This document shows, piece by piece, positions 25,001-33,828 of a stretch of 64,000 nt of DNA. The position numbers and the translations under genes are program-made. A model generated the notes under the pieces. That model was given only the letters and a program-made list of their open reading frames with translations. It made no database searches and was not told the origin of the DNA. Every line of letters begins with the position of its first letter. Position 1 is the first letter of the stretch. The stretch comes from Thermogemmata fonticola (GTDB lineage: Bacteria; Planctomycetota; Planctomycetia; Gemmatales; Gemmataceae), in NCBI RefSeq assembly GCF_013694095.1, contig NZ_JACEFB010000008.1, positions 62,001 through 126,000 of the forward strand, read 5' to 3'.

Positions 25001-26515
25001 TCACCCGGAGGGTGGAGCGGCCAGACGTTGATAATCCGGCGGTTGCAGAGTGCAGCCCTGGTCGCCGCCCTGCCAGCCGAGAATGTGGGAAGGTTGGCCC
25101 CGTTGGAGGCTGCGCTGCCGCCAGCGGGCCAGCCACTGCACATCGACGGGCACGGCTTGCATCTGCGAAACGTCCCAGCCCAGAGCCGTACCTTGCTGAA
25201 GACTTTGTTCCGCCAGAGCCACCAGCACCGCGGCTGCCGCCCCCAGGTCCGGCGAGCACCAGGTATTCTGCCGACGCGCCCGCACGCAGCTCAAAAAGTG
25301 CCGCCACAAGGCTTCCGTTTCGTTCGGCGGCGGCGTGATGCTGAGCTGCTCCTGGGGGGTCAGGGGCGATTCCAGCCGGGCGGGATAGCGGGTGCCCCGG
25401 CAAGGATCGTCCCGGAAGATGTGCAGCGCGCCGCGGAGGAACTTCAGGGTCCCCAAGCGGCAGCGGACCACCTCTTCCAGCGGGTAGTTGCTCAAGGTAG
25501 TGGCGGTAGCCAAGAGCTGGCACCCTTCCTCAAAGTCTGCTACAAGAGTGGCGACATCCGGCACGGTCCGGCCGTCGTATTCCAGGTAGATCCCACCAGA
25601 CGCCTGCACGCGTGCGGGAAAGCGCACGCCCATCGCCGCCAGCATCCGCGCCACCGGGGCATAAAGCAACTCGCTGAGCGGACCGCCGCTCAATTCATGC
25701 CGGCAGCGCCACTGGGCAAATGTGGCCCGATCGAACGGCAACTGGCGGGGGGATGGTCCGAGCGGCTGACCGGCCACCTCAAAACGATGCCCCAGAAACA
25801 TGTTTCAGTCGATGGTGCGGGTATTCATCGACTCCACGAGACGGTAGAACCGCCATTGCCCGCGGATGTCGTTGCGGAAAGCCCCGGTCTGGCCTTGCAC
25901 CACGTGGCCCAACTGCCCGCTCCGGAGATAGTCCCAGGCTTGTCCCCAGATGGGATCGGCCAGGTTCTGCACGCCGACCACGACCACACGCTGAGATTGC
26001 CGCCAGGCCGTCCACACCGCCGCTGCCTCCGCAGCAGTGCGCGTCATGGGGCGCTCCACGAACACATCCTTGCCCGCGGCCAAGGCGTCCAAGGTCATGC
26101 GGGCATGCCAGTGATCCGGCGTGGCGATGCACACCACATCCACTTCCCGCAATTCCAGCACGCGCCGGTAATCCTTGGTGACGTGCCGACGGTCGGCCGG
26201 GTCCAAACCGCACTTACGAGCCGCCGGATACAAACCCTGGGCATACCGCCGCTGGCTCAACTTCCCCCCGAACGTGGTGGTATATTCTTCCTCATGCCCA
26301 TCCCACACATCGCAGACGGCCACGGCGGACACCGCTTCCCCGGACGCACCCAAACGCTGGATCACATCCATATGCGCCTGAGCACGCCCGCCGCAGCCCA
26401 CAAACGCCACCCCCAACCGCTCGTTGGCCCCTAGCGTCCGATTGTAACCGGCTGCCGACAGCGATAAGACCGCCGCCGATCCCAAAAATGCCCGCCGATC
26501 TACTGCGCCATTCAT
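25001..26515 (-). pseudogene. Gfo/Idh/MocA family oxidoreductase interrupted by an in-frame TGA
   Basis: The reading frame runs 505 codons from 26515 to 25001 without a frameshift, but codon 237 (25805-25807) is TGA. The upstream 236 residues have a Tat-type leader (DRRAFLGSAAVLSLSAAG), VAFVGCGGRAQAH, the CIATPDHWHA motif and VERPMTR. The downstream part contains ASGGIYLEYDGRTVPDVAT, as in planctomycete paralogues. At the TGA, the intact paralogue in this window reads TVDWKRFLG where this one reads TID-stop-NMFLG, so the stop replaces a conserved Trp (TGG). The conserved FTDLMVH region is also changed to SELLYAP. Read as two ORFs, neither half would be a working enzyme. A sequencing error or readthrough cannot be excluded. 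Confidence 0.8.
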
Positions 26516-26878
26516 GTCACCTGGCCCCCTCACGCATCTCCCAGTTCCGTTTCTCCTGGCACTTCCCCCAATCCCATCTCTCAGCCGCGCCGGCCAAACG
26601 CTCGGCCTTCCCCCGCAATCCCCTTGCCCTTCCGCGCCGCACCGGCCACCTCCACTTCCCTCCGGATTCCGAATCTTTCATCCTGCACCTCTCCTCCATC
26701 TTACGATTTTTGGAACCTTTGCAACATCGCCTGGACCGATTCGCTCCCCGCCAGAGTTTTTTTCCCTACCATAGAGCGTGGGAAATATCCGACGGCGAAC
26801 GGAAGCGGTAGCGAACGGAACCGTGCAGGAGCGGATCGCGTAACAGTTCGAGGCCCTGATTCACGAGTTGATCGATCC
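26516..26878. other. Divergent intergenic region between a broken oxidoreductase gene and carA
   Basis: These 363 bases are C-rich on the plus strand up to 26700, then mixed, with a short T-run at 26754-26763. I see no gene or clear promoter pair. It must contain the carA promoter. Confidence 0.35.
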
Positions 26879-27985
26879 ATGCAGGCGAAACTGGCGCTAG
26901 AAGATGGGACCATCTACACCGGCGAAGCCTTCGGCGCTCCCGGCGAAGCCGGTGGCGAAGTCGTCTTCAACACCTCGATGATGGGATACCAGGAGATTCT
27001 GACCGATCCCTCTTACGCAGGTCAGATCGTCACCATGACGTATCCCCACATCGGCAATTACGGGGTCAATGCGGAGGACCGGGAGTCGGCCCGCGTGCAG
27101 GTGGCCGGTTTCGTCGTGCGGGACCTGACAGCCACTCCGAGCAATTACCGCAGCCAGAGCGATCTGGATACCTACCTCAAGACAGCGGGGGTGGTGGGAA
27201 TCGCCGGCATCGACACCCGCGCCTTGGTCCGGCGGCTGCGGCTGCGGGGAGCCATGAACGGCGTGATTTCGTGCCAAGACCTCGATGACCAATCCCTGGT
27301 GGCCAAAGCCCGCGCCTTACCCCCGATGGCAGGCCAGGACCTGGTCCGAGCCGTGACACCGCGGGAACCCTACACCTGGCAGGAACGCCCCGGTTTGCTC
27401 GCCCGCCACATTCTGCCCCCTCGGCCTCCAGAAAAACATGTCGTCGCTATCGACTACGGCATGAAGTGGAACATCCTCCGCTTGCTCACCCAAGTCGGCT
27501 GCCGGGTGACAGTTGTTCCCGCCACCTTTTCCGCCGAAGAGATCCTCCGCCTCCATCCCGACGGTATCTTCCTGTCCAACGGTCCCGGCGATCCCGCCGC
27601 CGTCACTTACGCCATCGACACCATCCGCCAGCTCGTGGGCAAGCGCCCGATGTTCGGCATCTGCCTGGGGCATCAACTCCTCTGCCTGGCGCTGGGAGCC
27701 AAAACCTTCAAGCTCAAGTTCGGCCACCGCGGAGCGAACCACCCCGTCCGCAACGAACGCACCGGCCATGTCGAGATCACGACGCAAAATCATGGCTTCG
27801 CCGTCGATCCCCGTACCCTGCCCAGCGATGTCGACATCACCCACGTCAATCTGAACGACCGCACCCTCGAAGGCATCCGCCACAAGCGCCTGCCGCTGTT
27901 GAGTGTGCAATATCACCCCGAAGCCTCCGCGGGACCCCACGACTCCAGCTACCTGTTCGAGGAGTTCCGCCGCCTCATGGGATAA
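26879..27985 (+). CDS. carA: Carbamoyl phosphate synthase small subunit
   Basis: A 368-residue glutaminase subunit that releases ammonia from glutamine for the large subunit CarB, feeding pyrimidine and arginine synthesis. The N-terminal domain has the typical GEVVFNTSMMGYQEILTDPS, TYPHIGNYG and IAGIDTRALVRRLR. The class I glutamine amidotransferase domain carries the nucleophile Cys262 in FGICLGHQ and the triad His346 and Glu348 in YHPEASAGP, so it should be active. The start at 26879 gives the standard N-terminus; no strong ribosome binding site precedes it. carB is not adjacent, as in many planctomycetes. Confidence 0.96.
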   Translation: MQAKLALEDGTIYTGEAFGAPGEAGGEVVFNTSMMGYQEILTDPSYAGQIVTMTYPHIGNYGVNAEDRESARVQVAGFVVRDLTATPSNYRSQSDLDTYLKTAGVVGIAGIDTRALVRRLRLRGAMNGVISCQDLDDQSLVAKARALPPMAGQDLVRAVTPREPYTWQERPGLLARHILPPRPPEKHVVAIDYGMKWNILRLLTQVGCRVTVVPATFSAEEILRLHPDGIFLSNGPGDPAAVTYAIDTIRQLVGKRPMFGICLGHQLLCLALGAKTFKLKFGHRGANHPVRNERTGHVEITTQNHGFAVDPRTLPSDVDITHVNLNDRTLEGIRHKRLPLLSVQYHPEASAGPHDSSYLFEEFRRLMG

Positions 27986-28198
27986 CCTCGGTTTCCTTGA
28001 CTCCCAAAAACCTACTTCGACCTCAGTTTGACCCCTCGATCTGGCATCCAATTACTCCTCAATCCGAAATTCTCGAAGGATGCATCACGCCCATTCTCGA
28101 GCTTAGCACCCAGCCGAGGCCAAGTGGCCGAGACTGACATCGTCCCCTACAATCCCACGGAGTAAAATGGGCGCTTTTGAGGATGAGCGAGTTCGGTA

Positions 28199-28987
28199 AT
28201 GCGAATTGGCTCCTGGCACATTCCTCATCTTTGCCTACGCCATGTCATCGTGACGCTGACCTTAGTCAGCCACCTGATGGCTACCTTCGGGTTTCCCCTG
28301 CCGGCTTCAGGCTTGAGAAAGCCGACCGACGGCGTCCCCTATCCCTGCCAATCGCGCCCTTGCGGCTGCCTCAGTTCCGAGCAATGCTGGAGCGGCGACT
28401 GCTGTTGCTTCACTCTCGAAGAAAAGCTGGCTTGGGCGGAAGCGAACGGTATCGAGCCGCCGGAACATGTCTACCAGTTGGTCAAGGCCCCCAAATCACC
28501 CGCAGCTACGCTCACGGCCAAACCTTGTTGCTCCGAGATCGAATCTGCTTCGGCCCCATCTCAGAAAGCACTGAGGGAATGCTGCGAAGTCAGCGAAGCG
28601 GCGATGTCGTGCTGTGGCGAGAAATGGACCCCTCATGATGAGACACGAGCAGGCAATTCCCAATCGGCCTCTGACTGTCCCCACTGCCGGAGTCAAACTC
28701 CAACGAAATGCTGCGAACAGAAGGAAGCCCAAGGGGTTGGCAACACGCCTCGCATGCGCTGGGTCTTGGGAATCTTTGCTCAGAAGTGTAGCGGTAAACT
28801 CCTGGGGGGCCTTTTTCAGCTCGACCCCGCCCTCGTATCTCATCTGACGGCAATTGCACCGCCAGAAGTCAAACCCGACGGCTCTATCGTTCCGCATTCG
28901 GATCAAACCATCTCTCTGACCTCTCAGCCGCCCACTCCTCCGCCGCGATTCTGGCTTCCTTTGTCATTGCCGCGGATCGTCTTGTAG
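28199..28987 (+). CDS. Cys-rich exported protein of planctomycete type
   Basis: A 262-residue protein. Residues 12-30 (LRHVIVTLTLVSHLMATFG) form a hydrophobic leader. Residues 48-68 hold a dense Cys block, PCQSRPCGC-x4-QCWSGDCCCF, followed by TLEEKLAWAEANGIEPPEHV, a pairing I recognise from planctomycete hypothetical proteins. Further CC pairs occur along the chain (PCCSE, ECCE, SCCGE, KCCEQ) and a CPHC motif near residue 150. This suggests metal binding or many disulfides, but no function is established. The C-terminus is Pro-rich and ends in a short hydrophobic stretch. No strong ribosome binding site is visible. It lies between carA and a DUF1559 gene. Confidence 0.72.
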   Translation: MRIGSWHIPHLCLRHVIVTLTLVSHLMATFGFPLPASGLRKPTDGVPYPCQSRPCGCLSSEQCWSGDCCCFTLEEKLAWAEANGIEPPEHVYQLVKAPKSPAATLTAKPCCSEIESASAPSQKALRECCEVSEAAMSCCGEKWTPHDETRAGNSQSASDCPHCRSQTPTKCCEQKEAQGVGNTPRMRWVLGIFAQKCSGKLLGGLFQLDPALVSHLTAIAPPEVKPDGSIVPHSDQTISLTSQPPTPPPRFWLPLSLPRIVL

Positions 28988-29317
28988 GTCCAGATTTGAT
29001 CCCTCGTGTCCACCTCACGGGGCGGTGGTAGTAGGGGGAGAGCAAGACCGGGACTCGACGGTATTCCTTTGTGTCGATTCCGTCCGGTCTGACTCTGCTC
29101 AGCCACCTTGGCCACCAGGGCGTGCCGCGGATATTCCCGCATTCTCCCATGAGTTGAATTGCTACTCTCAGCGGGTTGAGCCGAGGAAATGTTCTTGGCT
29201 TCCCAAAGCTGTAGTGGCACAAAGTTGATCATAGTTTAGCTAGAAATGTTTTGTATAATTATTGAATGTTTATGATAGTATATCACTATGTTGATCTATT
29301 TATATGGAGATAGACCT
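28988..29317 (+). promoter_or_regulatory. AT-rich leader of DUF1559 gene no. 1
   Basis: The last 95 bases before the gene are strongly AT-rich. They contain TATAAT at 29254-29259 and TTATGATAGTATATCAC ending near 29287. The latter resembles TTATCATAGTATCACC upstream of DUF1559 gene no. 2 (minus strand, 44275-44297). No -35 at the right spacing is clear. GGAGAT is the ribosome binding site. The preceding 230 bases hold nothing I recognise. Confidence 0.45.
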
Positions 29318-30391
29318 ATGAAAACGACCAAAGGTTTTACTCTTATTGAATTGCTGGTAGTGATTGCCGTCATTGCTATCTTGATTGGACTGTTGCTCCC
29401 CGCTGTGCAGAAAGTCCGCGAGGCAGCAGCTCGTCTGAAGTGTCAGAACAACCTCAAGCAACTCGGTCTAGCGCTTCATAACTATGAGAGTGCGCACCAG
29501 GTGTTGCCTGCCTTCAACAGTTTGGAAGGGAGTAATGCAGGGAACTTCTCGATTCAGGCCCGTCTGCTTCCGTATGTAGAGCAGGAGAATCTGCGAAACA
29601 TGCTTTCCTTCGATGTTTCTTTGACGATCGGCTGCTGTCCCGGAGACTTGCGTCCGCAGTTTATCGAACCGGCGCAGACTGTATTGCCGCTGTTCCGCTG
29701 CCCCAGTGACGGCAGTCCGGACACCTTTACCGTCCGCTCAGGAACGCGGGGTGGGGCGACGGGAAGAGACTTCACATATGCCGGGACCAACTACCACGTG
29801 AATATCGGGACGGCCTTGGGCACCCTTTACGACTCTCGCTTACCGACGGATGGCATCGCCTGGGTCAACTCCCGCGTCCGCCTCACGGACCTCCGGGATG
29901 GGACGAGCAACACCGCCGCTTTTGGCGAGTCCCTTCTGGGGGTTCAGGCCCAGCAGGCTCCCGCCCCCACCAATGACAATGAACGGAAGCGGACGATGTT
30001 CAACATCACTTGCTTGTGGATCGACCCGTCCGTGCCTCCACGAATTCCCGGCCTCACGGCTGGCTACGTCGTTCCCTATGATCCGAACGCTTACTACTCG
30101 ATGTCACTGTCGAGTCCTCTCAATCGCGGCTGGAGCGGCCAACGGGGTGCGGGCTGGATCAGCGGACGTGAATATTACACCGCCTACCAGCACTACCTGC
30201 CGCCCAACAGTAACATCCCCGATGCTCAGATCTGCGGTTACGGTATTTTTGGAGCGCGGAGCAACCATCCCGGCGGCGTAAACATCTGCTTCTGCGATGG
30301 CAGCGTGCGCTTCATCCGCGACTCGATTAGCCTGGACGCCTGGCGGGCTTATGCCACCCGCAACGGCGGCGAAGTCATTCCTGACAACTGA
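29318..30391 (+). CDS. DUF1559 prepilin-like protein
   Basis: A 357-residue protein with a type IV prepilin N-terminus: a short charged leader (MKTTKG), the processing site [10 protein letters not shown], and a hydrophobic helix ending at [19 protein letters not shown] conserved NNLKQLGLALHNYE follows. The C-terminal signature is HPGGVNICFCDGSVRFI (the H-x9-DG motif of planctomycete DUF1559 proteins). These proteins are exported and assembled or anchored through a prepilin peptidase; the outer domain is of unknown function and highly expanded in this phylum. The start at 29318 follows GGAGAT by 8 bases. The 5' part has more A/T than neighbours. Confidence 0.93.
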   Translation: MKTTKGFTLIELLVVIAVIAILIGLLLPAVQKVREAAARLKCQNNLKQLGLALHNYESAHQVLPAFNSLEGSNAGNFSIQARLLPYVEQENLRNMLSFDVSLTIGCCPGDLRPQFIEPAQTVLPLFRCPSDGSPDTFTVRSGTRGGATGRDFTYAGTNYHVNIGTALGTLYDSRLPTDGIAWVNSRVRLTDLRDGTSNTAAFGESLLGVQAQQAPAPTNDNERKRTMFNITCLWIDPSVPPRIPGLTAGYVVPYDPNAYYSMSLSSPLNRGWSGQRGAGWISGREYYTAYQHYLPPNSNIPDAQICGYGIFGARSNHPGGVNICFCDGSVRFIRDSISLDAWRAYATRNGGEVIPDN

Positions 30392-30481
30392 ATGGCCTGT
30401 GGTAAAACCAACGGAATTCGGACCCAACCCTCCATCTGGCCGTAAGGGGGTTGCCCAAGCGGCCGGCCATGTTCCGGGCAA

Positions 30482-33400
30482 TCAGGTGGGAGTCGACTGC
30501 TGCTGTTGCATGGCGGCATCGATTTGGGTCTGTAGCTCCGGGGAAACCTTGGCCTTGCCCTTGCACTTGGGATACTTGGAACAGCCGAGGTAATACCCGG
30601 GGCCGAAGCGGGACTTCATGAGCTTCATCGGCGCGCCGCACTCCGGGCAGGTCTCGGAGATGGGGACATTGGGCACGGAGGCCGCGGCGGCTTTCTTCTC
30701 CCGTGGCGGCGGGAGAAGGTGCTGGAGTTTTTCCCGCAATTCGGCGGTAAGGGACCTGGCATTGCGGCATTTGGGATAGGCGCTGCAAGCGAGGAAGGGG
30801 CCGCGCCAGGCCACTTTGACCACCATCGGGCTGCCGCACTTGTCGCAGGTGATGCCGGTTTCCGGCGGGCGGACGGGCTGGCCGTGTTCGTCAGCATCGG
30901 CACGGAAGCGGCACTTGCTATCGGGGCACTGGAGATATTTTTTGCCGGTTTTGCTCGCCTTGAGGAGCAGTTTCTGCTGGCCGCAGCGCGGGCAGGGTGT
31001 GGACGAAGGCAGGGTGGTGACGACCGGCTGTCCATCCGGTCCCAGGTTCATGGTGGTCGGGCATTGGGGCGCCGCCGAGCAGGTGAAGAAGACGCCGAAA
31101 CGGCCGGACTTGCGCACCATCGGCTGGCCGCACGCCGGACACGGAATGTCCGTCGTGGTGGGGCCTTCCTGCTCCTGGCCATCGCTGCCGCGCTTGTACT
31201 GGCACGGATTGTCTTTGTCCTTCCAGCCGCTGCAACCGAGGAAGTAGCTGCCGGTTTTCGGGGAATAGCGTTTTTCCAGCGGGCGGCCGCACTTGGGACA
31301 GGGTTCATCGGTCAGGGTGCGCGCCGGCTCCATCTCCTGGTCGGCCTTTTTCAACTCCTCCGAGAACGGCCCCCAGAACTCGTCCAAGACCTGCTGGTAC
31401 TGGCATTTGCCCGTTTCGATGTCGTCGAGTTCTTCCTCGAAGTGGCTGGTGAATTTGACATCCATGATGCGGGGAAAGTGATGGACGAGTTTATCGGTCA
31501 CGAGTTTGCCGATTTCGGTAGCGTAGAAGCGTCCCCGCTGCTGGGTGACGTAGCCGCGCTTCTGAATGGTCGAGATGATGGTGGCATAGGTGCTGGGCCG
31601 GCCGATCCCTTCTTTTTCCAGGGCCTTGACCAGCGAGGCTTCGGTGTAGCGCGGCGGAGGCTGGGTGAAGTGCTGCGTGGCGTACAGCTCCAGGCGTTGC
31701 AAAGTTTGGCCGTCCTGGAGGGGAGGCAAGTCCGCATCTTCCTGTTTGCCGACGGGAGGCAGAACCCGGCGATAACCGTCGAAGCGGATGACCCGCCCCG
31801 AGGCGCGGAATAAACCGGCGCCTGCCGCGACATCGACGGTGGTGACCGCCACCACAGCCGGCTTGCACTGGCTGGCCACAAAGCGGCGCCAAATCAAGTC
31901 GTACAGTTTGAACAAATCCCCGCTGAGGCCCAGTTGCTGGGCTTTCTGCGGCGTGAGGGTAACATCGATGGGACGGATGGCCTCGTGGGCTTCCTGGGCG
32001 GCCTTGGCCGAGGCGAAGAGATTGGGAGATTCCGGCAGGTATTGCGGTCCAAGCTGGGACTCCTGGGCGATGTACTGGCGGACGGCCTGAAGGGCCTCCT
32101 GAGACACGCGGGTGCTGTCGGTCCGCATGTAGGTAATGAGGGCGGTGGGGCCTAAGCCGCGCAGTTCCACCCCCTCGTAGAGGCGCTGGGCGGCTTGCAT
32201 TGTGCGGCTGGTGGAAAACCCCAGGCGGATATTCGCCTGCTGCTGCAAGGTACTGGTGATGAACGGGGGAGGCGGCCGGTCGAGACGCTCCTTCTGTTCG
32301 ACTTTGACGACGGTGAAGGCAGCCGGCTGCAAGGCAGCCAGGAGCTGATCGGCGTCGGCCTCGCTCCGCAGACGCACCTCGGCCTCATTCCAGCGGACCA
32401 ACTCGGCGAAGAAAGCCCCCGGCGGCGGTGCGGGCAAACCCGTGCGCTTGGAAGCGGCCGTGCCGTTGTCCGCTTTGTCCTCCGCTTCCGTGTCCACCAC
32501 CGCGTTGTCGTCGCTCTCTGCGGCGCTGTCGGCATCCCCCTTTTTTCGGGCGTAGATTTTGCTGCCCTGGGAGCTGCCCGACCAGGAGATGGCACTTCCT
32601 TGCGGCGCGAGCAGGGCGGTGATTTTCCAGTACTCCTCGCTGCGGAAGGCCTCGATTTCCCGTTCCCGTTCGACGATGAGGCGGACAGCCACGGACTGAA
32701 CCCGCCCGGCACTCAAGCGCGCGGCCACTTTTTTGCCGAGCAGATTGGACAGGGGAAAGCCGACGACGCGATCCAAGGCGCGGCGGGCTTCCTGAGCGGC
32801 CACGAGGTTGCTGTTGATGCGTTCCGGATGGCTCAGGGCTTGCTGCACCGCGGCTTTGCTGATCTCGTTGAAGCGGATGCGGAAGGTGCGCTCCGGGGGC
32901 AGTTGCAATTCATCGGCGATGTGCCAGGCGATCGATTCGCCTTCGCGATCGGGGTCGCTGGCGAGGAAGATGCGGCGCGCCCCGCTGGCGGCATTGCGAA
33001 TCTCTTCCAGAATCTCCTGGGCGGATTTCCGCCGGCCGCGACGGTCTTCGTCATCCCCTTTGGCATCGACGACGTAGCGTAACTTCCAGCCGTCGGCAAT
33101 GCGGATACCGGCCACCTCTTCGCCTTTGCGCTTGCGGGTGTCCAAGTCCCGTACATGGCCGTAACTGGCTACCACGCGGTAACCCGGTCCCAGGTATTTG
33201 GCCAGGGTGCGGGCCTTGGCCGGCGATTCGACTACGACCAGATCGTACCCGCCAGCCCCACTCCCGTTGCCTTGGGATTGCTCCGCAGGGTCCGCGTTGC
33301 GGCGGCTTCGCCGGCGGGTGGTCACCGCCGCCGATTCCGGGGATGGGGTTGCATCCGCCACATTCTCCTCCGCGGTACGCTTCGTGCGTGCTCGAGCCAC
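30482..33400 (-). CDS. topA: DNA topoisomerase I
   Basis: A 972-residue type IA topoisomerase that relaxes negative supercoils. A charged N-terminal extension of about 50 residues precedes the TOPRIM domain (LVVVESPAKARTLAKYLG, FLASDPDREGE). The catalytic Tyr424 is in TYMRTDSTRVS. FITSTLQQQANIRLGFS and GIGRPSTYATIISTIQKRGYV complete the core. After residue 690 there are five C4 zinc ribbons with CPxCG or CDKCG starts, more than in E. coli TopA, which has three. The start is GTG at 33400 with GAGGAGAT upstream. It is convergent with DUF1559 gene no. 1 (90 bases apart) and divergent from the PpiD-like gene. Confidence 0.96.
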   Translation of the reverse strand: MARARTKRTAEENVADATPSPESAAVTTRRRSRRNADPAEQSQGNGSGAGGYDLVVVESPAKARTLAKYLGPGYRVVASYGHVRDLDTRKRKGEEVAGIRIADGWKLRYVVDAKGDDEDRRGRRKSAQEILEEIRNAASGARRIFLASDPDREGESIAWHIADELQLPPERTFRIRFNEISKAAVQQALSHPERINSNLVAAQEARRALDRVVGFPLSNLLGKKVAARLSAGRVQSVAVRLIVEREREIEAFRSEEYWKITALLAPQGSAISWSGSSQGSKIYARKKGDADSAAESDDNAVVDTEAEDKADNGTAASKRTGLPAPPPGAFFAELVRWNEAEVRLRSEADADQLLAALQPAAFTVVKVEQKERLDRPPPPFITSTLQQQANIRLGFSTSRTMQAAQRLYEGVELRGLGPTALITYMRTDSTRVSQEALQAVRQYIAQESQLGPQYLPESPNLFASAKAAQEAHEAIRPIDVTLTPQKAQQLGLSGDLFKLYDLIWRRFVASQCKPAVVAVTTVDVAAGAGLFRASGRVIRFDGYRRVLPPVGKQEDADLPPLQDGQTLQRLELYATQHFTQPPPRYTEASLVKALEKEGIGRPSTYATIISTIQKRGYVTQQRGRFYATEIGKLVTDKLVHHFPRIMDVKFTSHFEEELDDIETGKCQYQQVLDEFWGPFSEELKKADQEMEPARTLTDEPCPKCGRPLEKRYSPKTGSYFLGCSGWKDKDNPCQYKRGSDGQEQEGPTTTDIPCPACGQPMVRKSGRFGVFFTCSAAPQCPTTMNLGPDGQPVVTTLPSSTPCPRCGQQKLLLKASKTGKKYLQCPDSKCRFRADADEHGQPVRPPETGITCDKCGSPMVVKVAWRGPFLACSAYPKCRNARSLTAELREKLQHLLPPPREKKAAAASVPNVPISETCPECGAPMKLMKSRFGPGYYLGCSKYPKCKGKAKVSPELQTQIDAAMQQQQSTPT

Positions 33401-33828
33401 GGTGTCTTATCTCCTCGGAAGAAACGGTCCTTCGGTGTCCAAAAGCGCTACCTCGATGTCTCAAACGGTAGCCGGTTCCCCAATTGTATCAACCGATCGA
33501 GACAATCTCGGCTTGCCTCTCGCCGGTCGAGGCTGGGTATGCTTCGCTCCTTTTGGTCCCCTCATCCGCTTTGGGTTTGTCCATCCCTGCCGGCGTTGTC
33601 CCTTCTGGCTTGCGGGACCTCCGCCTCTGCCCCGCGGCATGTCCCCAGAGTAACGCCCACCTGGACAGAGTTTGCGGTTGTTGGCGCCGGCAAATTCCGT
33701 ACAATCGAACCGGCAGGGCAATCGATGCCCAATTTCCCTAATAGGACGATATAACACCTGTCAACCCCCCTCGCGGGAAAAGCGACGGGTTTGGCAGGGT
33801 GCGGCCATATACAACTTGGGGAATCGCA
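33401..33828. other. Divergent intergenic region between topA and a PpiD-like gene
   Basis: These 428 bases contain no ORF with a ribosome binding site and no recognisable RNA. They should hold promoters for both flanking genes; none can be assigned with confidence. Confidence 0.35.

Noticed and set aside
25001-25801. The 3' half of the broken oxidoreductase as an independent gene starting with ATG at 25801
   Set aside because: It is in the same frame as the 5' half, two codons after the TGA, and lacks the Rossmann domain needed for function.
24719-26434. A long plus-strand frame over the oxidoreductase and zinc-finger genes
   Set aside because: Antisense shadow without protein-like motifs.
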